A DNA stretch of 64,000 bases from Sphingopyxis sp. (GCA_013823985.1 PNNB01000013.1:62001-126000); one strand, 5' to 3'; numbered from the stretch's first letter, positions 11,941-20,497 are shown. Numbers and translations are program-made. The notes: a model not told the origin generated them from the letters alone.

Positions 11941-12013
11941 GTTTCTCTCTTTCATTTTTGCCTGCGCCCGAGCCTCATCAAGCACTCGATAGCAAGCGTT
12001 CCCTATCAAAACC

Positions 12014-12955
12014 TTATAGCCGAAGCTGACTTAACAGAAGCTGCATATCTTCTGGTAAACTGCTTTCGAACAATAATGTTTCTCCAGATATCGGATGAAT
12101 AAACCCCAGCGACGCGGCGTGCAATGCCTGTCTATCGAATTTGGACTGGTTTGGTCCGATTCTGTAAGGGTTTTGTCGATTAGAATAAACGGAATCGCCA
12201 ATTAATGGATGTCCGATATGCGCCATATGGACACGAACTTGGTGAGTCCGGCCTGTTTCCAAGGTGCATTCCACCAGCGCGGTTTTGGCGAAGCTTTCCA
12301 CGGTCCGGTAATGGGTAACAGCATGCTTTCCTTTATTTTCCGGCAGCACAGCCATTTTTTTGCGGTTCGTGGTGGACCGGCCGATTTGGGTCCGGACCGT
12401 GCCGGCAGGCGGGGCAGGGACACCGCTGACGATCGCGAAATAGCGGCGCTCAATATCATGAGCAGCAAATAGCTTGGCGAGCCCCTCATGCGCGGCATCG
12501 CTTTTGGCGACAACCAGCAAGCCGGATGTATCTTTATCGATTCGGTGAACGATTCCGGGACGTTCGACGCCGCCAATGCCCGATAACTTGCCCTTACAAT
12601 GGTGCAAAAGCGCATTGACCAATGTCCCGTCGGCATGACCCGCAGCCGGATGGACGACAAGGCCGGCAGGCTTGTCGACGATGATGAGATGTTCGTCTTC
12701 GAAAACGATCGTCAGGCCTATATCCTGTGCTTCCGCCTTATCCGGACGCGGGGCCGGGACGGAAAGCTCGAAGCTCTGTCCGGCAAATTTCTTCGAGGCC
12801 GCATCTTGGGTCGCTTTGCCGTCAACACGCAGGGCATCTTCCGCGATCAGGCCCTGGATGCGGGCGCGCGAAAATTGCGGTAGGGCGAGCGCCAACGCAC
12901 TGTCGAGGCGTCCTTCGCCTAACACACCTGAAAATATGGTATTTTCCCCAACCAT
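12014..12955 (-). CDS. rluD: RluA/RluD-family 23S rRNA pseudouridine synthase
   Basis: Converts uridines to pseudouridine, probably at positions 1911/1915/1917 in helix 69 of 23S rRNA. An N-terminal S4 RNA-binding domain (RLDSALALALPQFSRARIQGLI) is followed by the catalytic domain with HRIDKDTSGLLVVAK, where the aspartate is the nucleophile; most relatives read HRLD. The C-terminus has the family's LETGRTHQVRVH. The ATG at 12955 leaves only 16 bases to the divergent JAMM gene. An internal GTG at 12925 (VLGEGRLDS) is an alternative start that would leave room for promoters. rpoH begins 73 bases downstream on the same strand. Confidence 0.9.
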   Translation of the reverse strand: MVGENTIFSGVLGEGRLDSALALALPQFSRARIQGLIAEDALRVDGKATQDAASKKFAGQSFELSVPAPRPDKAEAQDIGLTIVFEDEHLIIVDKPAGLVVHPAAGHADGTLVNALLHHCKGKLSGIGGVERPGIVHRIDKDTSGLLVVAKSDAAHEGLAKLFAAHDIERRYFAIVSGVPAPPAGTVRTQIGRSTTNRKKMAVLPENKGKHAVTHYRTVESFAKTALVECTLETGRTHQVRVHMAHIGHPLIGDSVYSNRQNPYRIGPNQSKFDRQALHAASLGFIHPISGETLLFESSLPEDMQLLLSQLRL

Positions 12956-12971
12956 CGCCTAGACATGGGTG

Positions 12972-13379
12972 ATGCCGCTGCGAATATCAAGGAAGCACCA
13001 CGACGAACTTCTGAAATTGGCCCTGGCTGCCGGAAATCAGGAGTGTTGTGGTCTGCTGTTGGGGCGGAATGATCGGCTGTTCGACATCGTCTCTTGTGTC
13101 AATGTAGCGGACAATCCCGAACAGAATTTCGAACTGGACCCTGTGGAATTGCTGTCCCGCCACAAAGCCGTGCGTCGCGGCGGCGAGCCCATTATTGGCT
13201 ATTTTCATTCTCACCCCAACGGCCTGGCACGCCCGTCCGAAACCGATGTAGCTCAGGCAGTCGCGGATGGGCGCTATTGGCTGATAATCGCGGCAGACGG
13301 CGTGACGGCTTGGAAACCGCTTTCCGAAGGGGCGCGGGTAATTGGATTTGAATCCATTCCCATCTTAGTCGAGGGTTGA
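12972..13379 (+). CDS. JAMM/MPN+ metalloprotease domain protein
   Basis: A small single-domain zinc peptidase of the Mov34/JAB family. With the start ATG at 12972 it has 135 residues. The complete JAMM motif is visible: catalytic E in QECCG (residue 24) and zinc ligands in HSHPNGLARPSETD (H79, H81, D92, plus S89). Standalone bacterial JAMM proteins act on ubiquitin-like or sulfur-carrier protein tails, or are of unknown role; no ThiS/MoaD-like partner is adjacent. The gene diverges from rluD with only 16 bases between starts, so its promoter must lie inside the rluD coding sequence. A GTG directly before the ATG is an alternative start. Confidence 0.85.
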   Translation: MPLRISRKHHDELLKLALAAGNQECCGLLLGRNDRLFDIVSCVNVADNPEQNFELDPVELLSRHKAVRRGGEPIIGYFHSHPNGLARPSETDVAQAVADGRYWLIIAADGVTAWKPLSEGARVIGFESIPILVEG

Positions 13380-13436
13380 ATCCACAGGAAACAACGTCCA
13401 TGAGCGCTGCAACAAGCTAATCTGGGAATTTTATCA

Positions 13437-14078
13437 ATGACGGAGTCCGAAGTAGACCTTGCCAGCCTTTTGTGTTCGCGGTTGTGCCATGACCTGCTTA
13501 GCCCGGTGGGGGCGATGAACAACGGCCTGGAATTGCTGGCGGACGAGCATGATCCGGAAATGCGGCAGCGCTGCATGGATTTGCTCGCAGAAAGTGCGAA
13601 GTCGGCGGCGGACAAGTTGAAATTCTTCCGCCTTGCCTTTGGTGCGGCGGGTGGTTTCGGATCGGAAGTTGACCCCAATGACGCAAAAGCGGTTATCGAG
13701 CCTTTGGTGACGGCCAGTGGCCGGACGACGCTGGAATGGGCTGTGCCCGCCGGCTTTATGCCCAAGCGCGCGATCAAGATTTTGCTGAACCTCGTGTTGC
13801 TCGCAAATGATGCGCTGGTGCGCGGTGGGACCTTGTTTGTCGGGGCTGAAAGCCGCGAAGGCGAGCATGAAATCGTGATCCGCGCCAATGGTCCACGGAT
13901 TGTGATGGATGAAGCAATCCGCACAACGCTGTCCGGAAATCTGGACGCGGCCTCGGTCGATTCGCGCACGGCGGCGGCGTGGATGGCGCGCAATCTTGCG
14001 GTGCGCGGCGGCGGTTTGGTGCAGTTGGCAGAACCCGATCCCGAGCATCTGATCATCGGCGCGCTCATCCGCAACTAA
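13437..14078 (+). CDS. chpT: Histidine phosphotransferase ChpT
   Basis: Passes phosphate from the hybrid kinase CckA to the cell-cycle regulators CtrA and CpdR in alphaproteobacteria. The dimerisation helix carries the phospho-accepting histidine at residue 18 in SRLCHDLLSPVGAMNNGLELL-type sequence (the hallmark LCHDLxSPxGAxxNGLELL). A degenerate, non-ATP-binding Bergerat-like domain follows, and 213 residues is the usual size. It is immediately upstream of a chemotaxis-type gene cluster on the same strand (81-base gap), so the cell-cycle relay and the chemosensory genes may share control. Family assignment is firm; pathway role is from Caulobacter work. Confidence 0.93.
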   Translation: MTESEVDLASLLCSRLCHDLLSPVGAMNNGLELLADEHDPEMRQRCMDLLAESAKSAADKLKFFRLAFGAAGGFGSEVDPNDAKAVIEPLVTASGRTTLEWAVPAGFMPKRAIKILLNLVLLANDALVRGGTLFVGAESREGEHEIVIRANGPRIVMDEAIRTTLSGNLDAASVDSRTAAAWMARNLAVRGGGLVQLAEPDPEHLIIGALIRN

Positions 14079-14099
14079 GCCTTACGAAAAGGGGCTGTG

Positions 14100-14118
14100 T
14101 AAACGGCATCTTAACCAT
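14100..14118 (+). promoter_or_regulatory. CtrA-like box upstream of cheA
   Basis: taaa-cggcatc-ttaaccat: one half-site is exact and the other has one mismatch to the CtrA consensus TTAA-N7-TTAA, and the exact half continues as the favoured TTAACCAT. It lies 42-60 bases before the cheA start, a normal place for activation. Confidence 0.45.
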
Positions 14119-14159
14119 ATCAGGGCACATCCTCAGCTTCGCTTATCGAGGCTGGGTAA

Positions 14160-16541
14160 ATGGACGAACTGCTGGACGACTTCATCGCTGAAACGCGCGA
14201 AACGCTGGAGGCGTTAGCCGGTCAGTTGGTCCAATGGGAAAAAACCCCGCAAGATCGTGCGCTCATCGACAGCGTTTTTCGCTTTGTGCATACGGTCAAG
14301 GGCAGCTGTGGCTTCCTCGACTTGCCCCGTCTGTTGCGGCTGAGCCATGCGGCAGAGGATGTTTTAAGCTGCGCACGCGACGGCCTGATCGTCGCATCTC
14401 CTGCTCTCGTTTCGGCAATTCTGGCCGTTGTGGACCGCATTGCGGCGCTTACGGAAGCGCTGGAATCCGGCCGCGCTGTCTATGATGACGATGGCGACCT
14501 GATTGAAGTCATGCACGGTTTCCTGCCGGCGAATGGTGAAAATACGTCAACGTCGCTGTCCGGTGAAGATGATGCACCAACCGATGTGGAAGATGACGCA
14601 ACCGGCGTTCGGTCCAAGGCGCGGACGGTCCGTGTCTCGCTCAGCCTTCTCGACCGGCTGATGAACGGCGTTTCGGACATGGTCCTGGCCCGCAACGAAG
14701 TATCCCGCCAATTGCGAAAATCCCAGGCAGGTTCGGAAGTGGATCACGCCTTTGCTCGCCTGTCCGCTTCGGTCGCCGAGATGCGCGATGCGGTGGGGTT
14801 GATGCGTATGCAGAATATTGATCGCCTTTTCTCGTCCTTGCCGAGATTGTTGCGCGATATCACGATCGAACTCGGGAAAGAGGTCGAGCTTCGGATTGAC
14901 GGAAGCGAGGTTGAAGTTGACCGCGAAATGGTCGAAGCCTTGCGCGATCCCTTGACGCATATCCTGCGGAATGCAGTTGATCATGGCATTGAGCATGCCG
15001 ACGAACGCATCGCCGCGGGCAAGGACCCGGTCGGCCATATCCGCATCGTGGCACGCCAGTCGGGTAATCAGATCCTGATCGAAATCATCGACGACGGGCG
15101 CGGCATAAATCTGGAAAAATTAGGCACGCGAGCGGTATCCGCGAAAATCGTGAGCGCGGCAGACTGGCAAAAAATGTCGGAAAAGGCGCAGCTTAGCACC
15201 ATCTTCATTCCGGGCCTGTCGACCGCCGATACGGTCACGGCCATTTCGGGCCGCGGTGTCGGAATGGATGTCGTCAAAAGCAACCTGCAGGCCATTGGCG
15301 GCACGGTCGATCTTGAAAACTATGAAGGCCTCGGCCTCAAAATGACTTTGCGCCTGCCGCTAACCCTGTCGATCATTGCTGGCTTGACGATAAAGGCCGG
15401 AAGCCAGTTTTTCGGTATCTCGCGCAATTCCATCGTCGAGATTCTGTCCACGACCAACAAGAATGTGTCGATCGAAGAATTGGGCGGCGCGCACATCGCA
15501 CATATCCGTGGTGAGCGTTACCCTTATGCGAAGCTCGAAACGCTGCTCGGTATCGATGAATCGACGGACGCTATCACAACAAGCCGGACACTGGTCGTCA
15601 TTCGTCCGGCAATGGGCACTACCTATGTGCTCGATGTCGAAAATGTGATTGATACCGAAGAGCTGGTGGTCAAGCCGGGTGCGCCCATCATCATGGATAC
15701 CGGCCTATATGCCGGAACAACGCTGCCCGATAATGGTCGACCGATGCTTTTGCTGGATGCCAGCGGCCTTGGCGCCGCGATTGGAGTCGAGCAGACTGAA
15801 AACAATTCCGACGCGGCCGTGGCAGAGTCCGTTGTTAAGGAGGCCAAGCGCCCATCCGCTCTGCTGTTTGTTGCCACAGACGGAACGTCACGTGCCGTGC
15901 GCCTGAATGTAGTTGATCGCATCGAAGACATCGACGCGTCCCAAATCGAATTTGTTGGCGGGAAGATGCGGGCGAAAGTGGGGGATGGTTTGTTCGATGT
16001 TTGCGAATTGGTCGATATTCCCGCCGACGGTCTGGTCAAGGCGCTGCGGCTTACGGACGGTGTATGCTCAAAATATCTGGCGGTTGAAGATGTCCTTGAT
16101 ATCTTCACATTGGACGAAGAAATATACCCCAGCGCGCATCCCGAGAAATGCGAAGGGGTGGTGTCGGCGTTGGGCAAGTCGGTCGAGCTTGTCAATATTT
16201 TCCAATATTTTGAGATGGATGGAGCTATGGCACGGGACGTTTCGACGCGACCGCTGTGCTATATCGGTGGCGATGGTGATGCCGAATGGGAAAAGCGGAT
16301 CCTGGCGCCTTTGCTGACCGCATCTGGCTATATGGTCAGCTTCGATGCAGAAGACCGTGCCCAAGCCGCAGTTGTGTTGAGCCGTACCAACGAAGCCGAC
16401 ACGGCACATGCCGACGATGCGCGACTGTTACTGCTGCGCGATACCGTTCACGTAAAACCCGACGCCCGATCCAGCATTTACCGGTACGACCGTATCGGCT
16501 TGTTGTCGGCTATCGAAGCCAAATTAGCGGGAGTCGCCTGA
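14160..16541 (+). CDS. cheA: Chemotaxis histidine kinase CheA with degenerate C-terminal module
   Basis: The central kinase of a chemosensory array, phosphorylating CheY and CheB. The Hpt domain at the N-terminus has H44 in FVHTVKGSCGFL. The dimerisation domain (about 155-215) and ATPase follow, with the N-box HILRNAVDHGIE, the G1 box DDGRGI and the G2 box GRGVGMDVVK. A CheW-like docking domain starts near residue 400 (LSIIAGLTIKAGSQFFGI). A second, weaker CheW-like segment follows (about 565-690). The last 100 residues (from CYIGGDGDAEWEKRI) look like a receiver fold lacking a clear phospho-aspartate. The P2 (CheY-binding) domain is short or absent. The stop overlaps the cheW start (TGATG). 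Confidence 0.92.
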   Translation: MDELLDDFIAETRETLEALAGQLVQWEKTPQDRALIDSVFRFVHTVKGSCGFLDLPRLLRLSHAAEDVLSCARDGLIVASPALVSAILAVVDRIAALTEALESGRAVYDDDGDLIEVMHGFLPANGENTSTSLSGEDDAPTDVEDDATGVRSKARTVRVSLSLLDRLMNGVSDMVLARNEVSRQLRKSQAGSEVDHAFARLSASVAEMRDAVGLMRMQNIDRLFSSLPRLLRDITIELGKEVELRIDGSEVEVDREMVEALRDPLTHILRNAVDHGIEHADERIAAGKDPVGHIRIVARQSGNQILIEIIDDGRGINLEKLGTRAVSAKIVSAADWQKMSEKAQLSTIFIPGLSTADTVTAISGRGVGMDVVKSNLQAIGGTVDLENYEGLGLKMTLRLPLTLSIIAGLTIKAGSQFFGISRNSIVEILSTTNKNVSIEELGGAHIAHIRGERYPYAKLETLLGIDESTDAITTSRTLVVIRPAMGTTYVLDVENVIDTEELVVKPGAPIIMDTGLYAGTTLPDNGRPMLLLDASGLGAAIGVEQTENNSDAAVAESVVKEAKRPSALLFVATDGTSRAVRLNVVDRIEDIDASQIEFVGGKMRAKVGDGLFDVCELVDIPADGLVKALRLTDGVCSKYLAVEDVLDIFTLDEEIYPSAHPEKCEGVVSALGKSVELVNIFQYFEMDGAMARDVSTRPLCYIGGDGDAEWEKRILAPLLTASGYMVSFDAEDRAQAAVVLSRTNEADTAHADDARLLLLRDTVHVKPDARSSIYRYDRIGLLSAIEAKLAGVA

Positions 16542-16975
16542 TGCCCAGCCTGTTCCTGATCGCCCATATCGATGGATGCCGCGTCGCCATTAACAGCGAC
16601 CAGATCGAATCCATCGTGCATGTTCCCGACGTTATACCGGTGCCCCATTGCGACCCCCGCGTCGCGGGCCTGTTCGCGCTGCGTAGCCGCGTGCTTACCT
16701 TGATCGACAGCCAATATGTCGTCACGGGAGAGCGCCGGACCCTTCAGCGCGGTTGCCTTGCGGTTGTGGTCGAAATTGCAGGCCATTATTTCGGCTTGGC
16801 CGTCGACAAGGTCGAAGATGTTGTGCCTCTGTCTGCAGACCATATCCAGCAGTGCATCCAGCCGGACAGCCGATGGCAATCCATCGTATCGGAGACGGTC
16901 GAAGTGGGCGAACAACTCGTGATGATCCTCGACCCGGCAAGGCTTGTGTCGCGCGAACAATTGATGGCCGCATAA
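16541..16975 (+). CDS. cheW: Chemotaxis coupling protein CheW
   Basis: A scaffold protein linking chemoreceptors to CheA. The 144-residue product begins MPSLFLIAHIDGCRVAINSD and has the CheW beta-barrel pattern, including VPHCDPRVAGLFALRSRVLTLID-type receptor/CheA-contact sequence and GLAVDKVEDV. The true start is the ATG at 16541, which overlaps the cheA stop; longer upstream in-frame starts lie inside cheA and are rejected. It belongs to the cheA-cheW-cheY-cheB-cheR run. Confidence 0.88.
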   Translation: MPSLFLIAHIDGCRVAINSDQIESIVHVPDVIPVPHCDPRVAGLFALRSRVLTLIDSQYVVTGERRTLQRGCLAVVVEIAGHYFGLAVDKVEDVVPLSADHIQQCIQPDSRWQSIVSETVEVGEQLVMILDPARLVSREQLMAA

Positions 16976-17007
16976 GCGTCCCAGAAATTCGCGGAGGTCG
17001 CGGGAAA

Positions 17008-17022
17008 TTAACGTGTCGATAA
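17008..17022 (+). promoter_or_regulatory. CtrA-like box upstream of cheY
   Basis: ttaa-cgtgtcg-ataa matches TTAA-N7-TTAA at seven of eight positions and lies 50-64 bases before the cheY start, in the only sizeable gap (96 bases) within the che run. Confidence 0.4.
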
Positions 17023-17071
17023 CGACCGACCGATAAGGTCTCGGACGGATCAGAATAAAGGTGGATTATTG

Positions 17072-17437
17072 ATGAAATCCTGTTTGATAGTCGATGACAG
17101 CAAGGTAATCCGCAAGGTAGCGCGGCATATCCTTGAAACGATGCAGTTTGATGTGGCAGAAGCCGCTGACGGCAAGGAAGCGCTCGACCATTGTGCGCAA
17201 TCCACGCCGGACGTGATCCTGCTCGACTGGAACATGCCGATCATGAGCGGCATGGATTTCTTGCGCGCTTACCGGTCTTCGGTGGCGTCGCCGATGGCCA
17301 AGGTCATTTTCTGTACGACCGAAAACGGCATTGGGCACATCAAGGCGGCAATTGATGCCGGCGCAGACGAATATGTGATGAAGCCGTTCGACCGCGAAAC
17401 ACTTGAGGCCAAACTACAAATCGTCGGCTGTATATAA
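17072..17437 (+). CDS. cheY: CheY-like single-domain response regulator
   Basis: A 121-residue stand-alone receiver. Acidic pocket residues are in VDDSKVIRK (D8, D9), the phospho-acceptor is D52 (VILLDWNMPIMSG), and the switch threonine and lysine are in FCTTEN and VMKPFD. It has no output domain, so it acts by protein contact, as CheY does at the flagellar motor. In Caulobacter, related single-domain receivers also act in the DivL/CckA circuit; which applies here is unknown. The start is the ATG at 17072 after ataaaggtgg, not the in-frame TTG just upstream. cheB follows after 6-12 bases. Confidence 0.9.
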   Translation: MKSCLIVDDSKVIRKVARHILETMQFDVAEAADGKEALDHCAQSTPDVILLDWNMPIMSGMDFLRAYRSSVASPMAKVIFCTTENGIGHIKAAIDAGADEYVMKPFDRETLEAKLQIVGCI

Positions 17438-17443
17438 GGGCAG

Positions 17444-18535
17444 TTGGCGGTGACGGTTACGCACCAACTTTCTGGCGTAACGCCAGACCCGGATGTGGCG
17501 CCTATCCGCGTCATGCTTGTGGATGACAGTGTGGTGGCCCGATCCATTTTTGCGCGTGTGCTAGGTCAGCATAAGCATATCGAAATTGTATGCGAAGCAC
17601 CCGATAGCGACGTCGCACTCGAACATCTCGAACATAAAGATGTCGATATCATTCTGCTCGATATCGAAATGCCCAAGCGCTCGGGTCTTGATGCGCTACC
17701 GGACATTTTGGACAAATCCAACGGCGCACGGGTACTGGTTGTTTCGGCATTTGCGGAAGAAAACGGCCCCGCCGCATTAAATGCCCTGTCGCTTGGGGCC
17801 TGTGACACATTGGCCAAACCGGGACGCTCCGGATTTTCCGGACGTTTTTCGGAAATACTCATCGATAAGGTGGTCCGCCTCGGGCGCACGGCGCGCCAGC
17901 ATAATCGCAGCGAAGCGGTCGTTACCGCAAAGCTGGCGGTCGAATATCAGCAAATCGTCCGGCCGAAATGCATCGCGATTGGCGCTTCAACCGGCGGCAT
18001 TCCGCCCATTTACGAAATTATCCGCAATCTTGACCCTGCTCTGGACTGCCCGATTTTCATCACGCAACATTTGCCCGATGCCTTCATGCATTTTTTCGCC
18101 CGGCAATTGGGCGGGCTGACGGATCGTCAGGTATCGGTCGCGACAGCGCAAGAGCCTGTGCAGAACGGACATATTTATATCGCACCCGGCGATGCGCATC
18201 TAGTGTGCCGGCGCGAAGCACGTGGCGTGATCCTCGATCGGCTCGAAGAATATACCGAAAGCCGTTACTGCCCTTCGGTCGACGCTATGTTCCAGTCACT
18301 GGCGCGCATTTACGGGGCAGGGTGTCTGGGGATCATTTTCAGCGGCATGGGCAATGATGGTGCCAGCGGCGCTGAAGATATCATTGAAGCAGGCGGGACA
18401 ACCTTGGTGCAGGATGTTGAGACATCCGTCGTCTGGGGTATGCCGGGTGCCGTTGCCAAAAGTGGCTGCGCCAGCGCGATATTGGCGCCGCACGAAATGA
18501 CCGAACTCCTCGGCCGTATTGCGAAAGCGGCATGA
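17444..18535 (+). CDS. cheB: Protein-glutamate methylesterase CheB
   Basis: Removes methyl groups from chemoreceptors to adapt the sensory array. The N-terminal receiver has the phospho-site D73 (IILLDIEMPKRSG). A linker leads to the esterase domain with the triad S182 (IGASTGG), H209 (ITQHLPD) and D305 (GMGNDGASG), all present. It could start at TTG 17444 (used here) or at GTG 17450, which is better spaced from aaggg at 17436-17440. The stop overlaps the cheR start (ATGA). The paired methylesterase and methyltransferase imply methylated receptors, but no receptor gene is in the window. Confidence 0.93.
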   Translation: MAVTVTHQLSGVTPDPDVAPIRVMLVDDSVVARSIFARVLGQHKHIEIVCEAPDSDVALEHLEHKDVDIILLDIEMPKRSGLDALPDILDKSNGARVLVVSAFAEENGPAALNALSLGACDTLAKPGRSGFSGRFSEILIDKVVRLGRTARQHNRSEAVVTAKLAVEYQQIVRPKCIAIGASTGGIPPIYEIIRNLDPALDCPIFITQHLPDAFMHFFARQLGGLTDRQVSVATAQEPVQNGHIYIAPGDAHLVCRREARGVILDRLEEYTESRYCPSVDAMFQSLARIYGAGCLGIIFSGMGNDGASGAEDIIEAGGTTLVQDVETSVVWGMPGAVAKSGCASAILAPHEMTELLGRIAKAA

Positions 18536-19395
18536 GCACGACTCAGCCCAAAGCTTATGCGTCTTTGTCGGCGCTGTTGGAAAAACACACTGGCCAGACG
18601 TTGCTGGCCAATAGGCACTGGCGCATCGATATGGCTTTGAAGCCGTTGATGCGTGAGAACTCAATCCCTGATCTCGATACGTTGATAGCCCTGATCGAAA
18701 TTGATGCAGACCCCAGATTGACGAGCGCCTGCGTAGAAGCGATGATAAATAACGAAACCTGTTTTTTCCGGGATCAGGCAAATTTTGCGCTGCTGACCGG
18801 TCCGGTGCTGGATATGCTGCGCGAACAGCGCATGTCGACGAAAAAGCTGCGGATATGGTCTGCGGCTTGTTCGACAGGACAGGAACCTTATTCGCTGGCC
18901 ATGGCTCTTCAGGAAAATGCGGAAAAATGGCGTGGATGGACAATCCAGATCATCGCGACCGATATTTCGACCTCCGCGCTCGCGCAAGCGCGGGCAGGGC
19001 GTTATTCCCAATTTGAAATCCAGCGCGGTTTGCCGGTGATGCAGATGCTGCGCTATTTTGACCAGAATGACGAAGATTGGGTCGCCAAAGACAATTTAAG
19101 GCGTGCGGTTACCTTTTCCGAACATAATATGCTGCAACCGGCACCGCATTTCGGCAAGTTCGACGTCATTCTGTGCCGTAATATGCTCATGTATCTGGGC
19201 GAAGATAAACGTGTACAGGTGCTTGATGCCATATCGTCGCGTATCGCTGACGACGGTATTTTGATGCTTGGTGCAGCGGAAACCGTAATTGGCCAGACGC
19301 AGAAGTTCAAATCAAGCCCCGAATTTCGCGGGTTTTACGAGCCGATGACCCGGGCCGCGACACAAAGCACGATGGCGCAACGCCGTTTCGGCTGA
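18532..19395 (+). CDS. cheR: Chemoreceptor methyltransferase CheR
   Basis: Transfers methyl groups from S-adenosylmethionine to receptor glutamates. The N-terminal helical domain contains MINNETCFFRDQANF, the SAM-binding motif is RIWSAACSTGQEPYSLAM, and the later motif DVILCRNMLMYL is characteristic of CheR. The 287-residue length is normal, without the C-terminal TPR domain of some relatives. Translation is coupled to cheB by an ATGA overlap. It is the last gene of the chemosensory run. Confidence 0.95.
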   Translation: MSTTQPKAYASLSALLEKHTGQTLLANRHWRIDMALKPLMRENSIPDLDTLIALIEIDADPRLTSACVEAMINNETCFFRDQANFALLTGPVLDMLREQRMSTKKLRIWSAACSTGQEPYSLAMALQENAEKWRGWTIQIIATDISTSALAQARAGRYSQFEIQRGLPVMQMLRYFDQNDEDWVAKDNLRRAVTFSEHNMLQPAPHFGKFDVILCRNMLMYLGEDKRVQVLDAISSRIADDGILMLGAAETVIGQTQKFKSSPEFRGFYEPMTRAATQSTMAQRRFG

Positions 19396-19432
19396 TATTG
19401 CGCCAACCCTTTGCTTTGCCTATGCTCGGGCC

Positions 19433-20125
19433 ATGACCATGATTTGGAACCCATCGCCCAATTTCGGCGAACGTACCCTGCCTATCACGATGCTGGTTCT
19501 GCATTATACCGGAATGCCATCGGGCGCGGCCGCGATTGACTGGCTTGCTAACCCCGCATCCAAGGTTTCTGCCCATTATGTGGTCGATGAAGACGGGCAA
19601 TTGGTCCACATGGTCCGCGAAGAACAGCGCGCGCAACATGCCGGTTTGTCCTATTGGCGCGGGATTACCGATTGTAACAGCGCCAGCATCGGGATTGAGA
19701 TCGTCAATCCGGGACATGAATTCGGCTATCGCCCATTTCCCCAGGCGCAAATGGATACGGTGACGCGGCTGGTTGCCGAACTGGTGAAGACCTACAGCAT
19801 TGAGCCCCGGAATGTCGTTGGCCACAGCGATGTCGCACCGACGCGCAAGGAAGATCCGGGTGAGTTGTTCGATTGGGCGCGCTTGGCGAAATTGGGTCTG
19901 GCGGTACCGCGGCCGAGTGAAAAGCTTGTTGATCCCGGCTGGACCGATGCCGCCTTTCTGCTGGCGCTGGAGCGCTATGGCTATAGCGTGGCCGATGGCC
20001 GCGCTGCGGTGGTCGCATTTCAACGTCGTTTCCGGCAAGAAAATATAGATGGCGTTATCGACGGCGAAAGCCGCGCAATATTGTGGAGCCTGCTCTTGGC
20101 CTATGAAGGCGGGGGTGCTACATAG
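19433..20125 (+). CDS. N-acetylmuramoyl-L-alanine amidase (AmpD/AmiD type)
   Basis: A zinc amidase that cuts the bond between muramic acid and the stem peptide in peptidoglycan or its turnover fragments. Amidase_2 ligands are H24 (VLHYTG), H130 (GHSDVAP) and D140 (RKEDPG), with E88 as the likely catalytic residue. The C-terminal 70 residues resemble a peptidoglycan-binding domain (VVAFQRRF...DGVIDGESRAIL). No signal peptide is seen, so it is probably cytoplasmic and involved in recycling; a lipoprotein AmiD role is less likely. This would act upstream of the AmgK/MurU pathway encoded near 58-60 kb. Confidence 0.88.
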   Translation: MTMIWNPSPNFGERTLPITMLVLHYTGMPSGAAAIDWLANPASKVSAHYVVDEDGQLVHMVREEQRAQHAGLSYWRGITDCNSASIGIEIVNPGHEFGYRPFPQAQMDTVTRLVAELVKTYSIEPRNVVGHSDVAPTRKEDPGELFDWARLAKLGLAVPRPSEKLVDPGWTDAAFLLALERYGYSVADGRAAVVAFQRRFRQENIDGVIDGESRAILWSLLLAYEGGGAT

Positions 20126-20131
20126 TCCACG

Positions 20132-20497
20132 CCAGAGGGTTGGGCGACCGCCGCTTCACGGGTAACTGTGTTGGGGAGGAAAGTCCGGGCTCCAGCGAGG
20201 AACGGTGCCGGATAACGTCCGGCTGAGGTAACTCAAGGGAAAGTGCCACAGAAATCATACCTCCGCATTGCGATGCGGTAAGGTCGAAATGGTGCGGTAA
20301 GAGCGCACCGCGTTGCTGGTAACAGGAACGGCATGGCAAACCCCACCGGGAGCAAAACCGAATAGGGGCGGCACATGGCATCCTCCTGCCAGTCGCCCGG
20401 GTTGGTTGCATGAGCGGCGCAGCAATGTTCCGCCTAGATGAATGGTCGCACAACCGCCTTCGGGCGGTGGACAAAACCCGGCTTATAGACCCTCTGG
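20132..20497 (+). ncRNA. rnpB: RNase P RNA (class A)
   Basis: The catalytic RNA that trims the 5' ends of precursor tRNAs. Signature segments are gaggaaagtccgggctcc (20175-20193) and the ccacagaaatcatacc core (about 20266-20282). The two ends, ccagaggg (20132-20139) and ccctctgg (20490-20497), pair perfectly as helix P1, fixing both boundaries. A T-run at 20499-20503 follows, as expected for a terminator. The 3' end overlaps the last 15 bases of a protein gene on the opposite strand. Confidence 0.95.
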
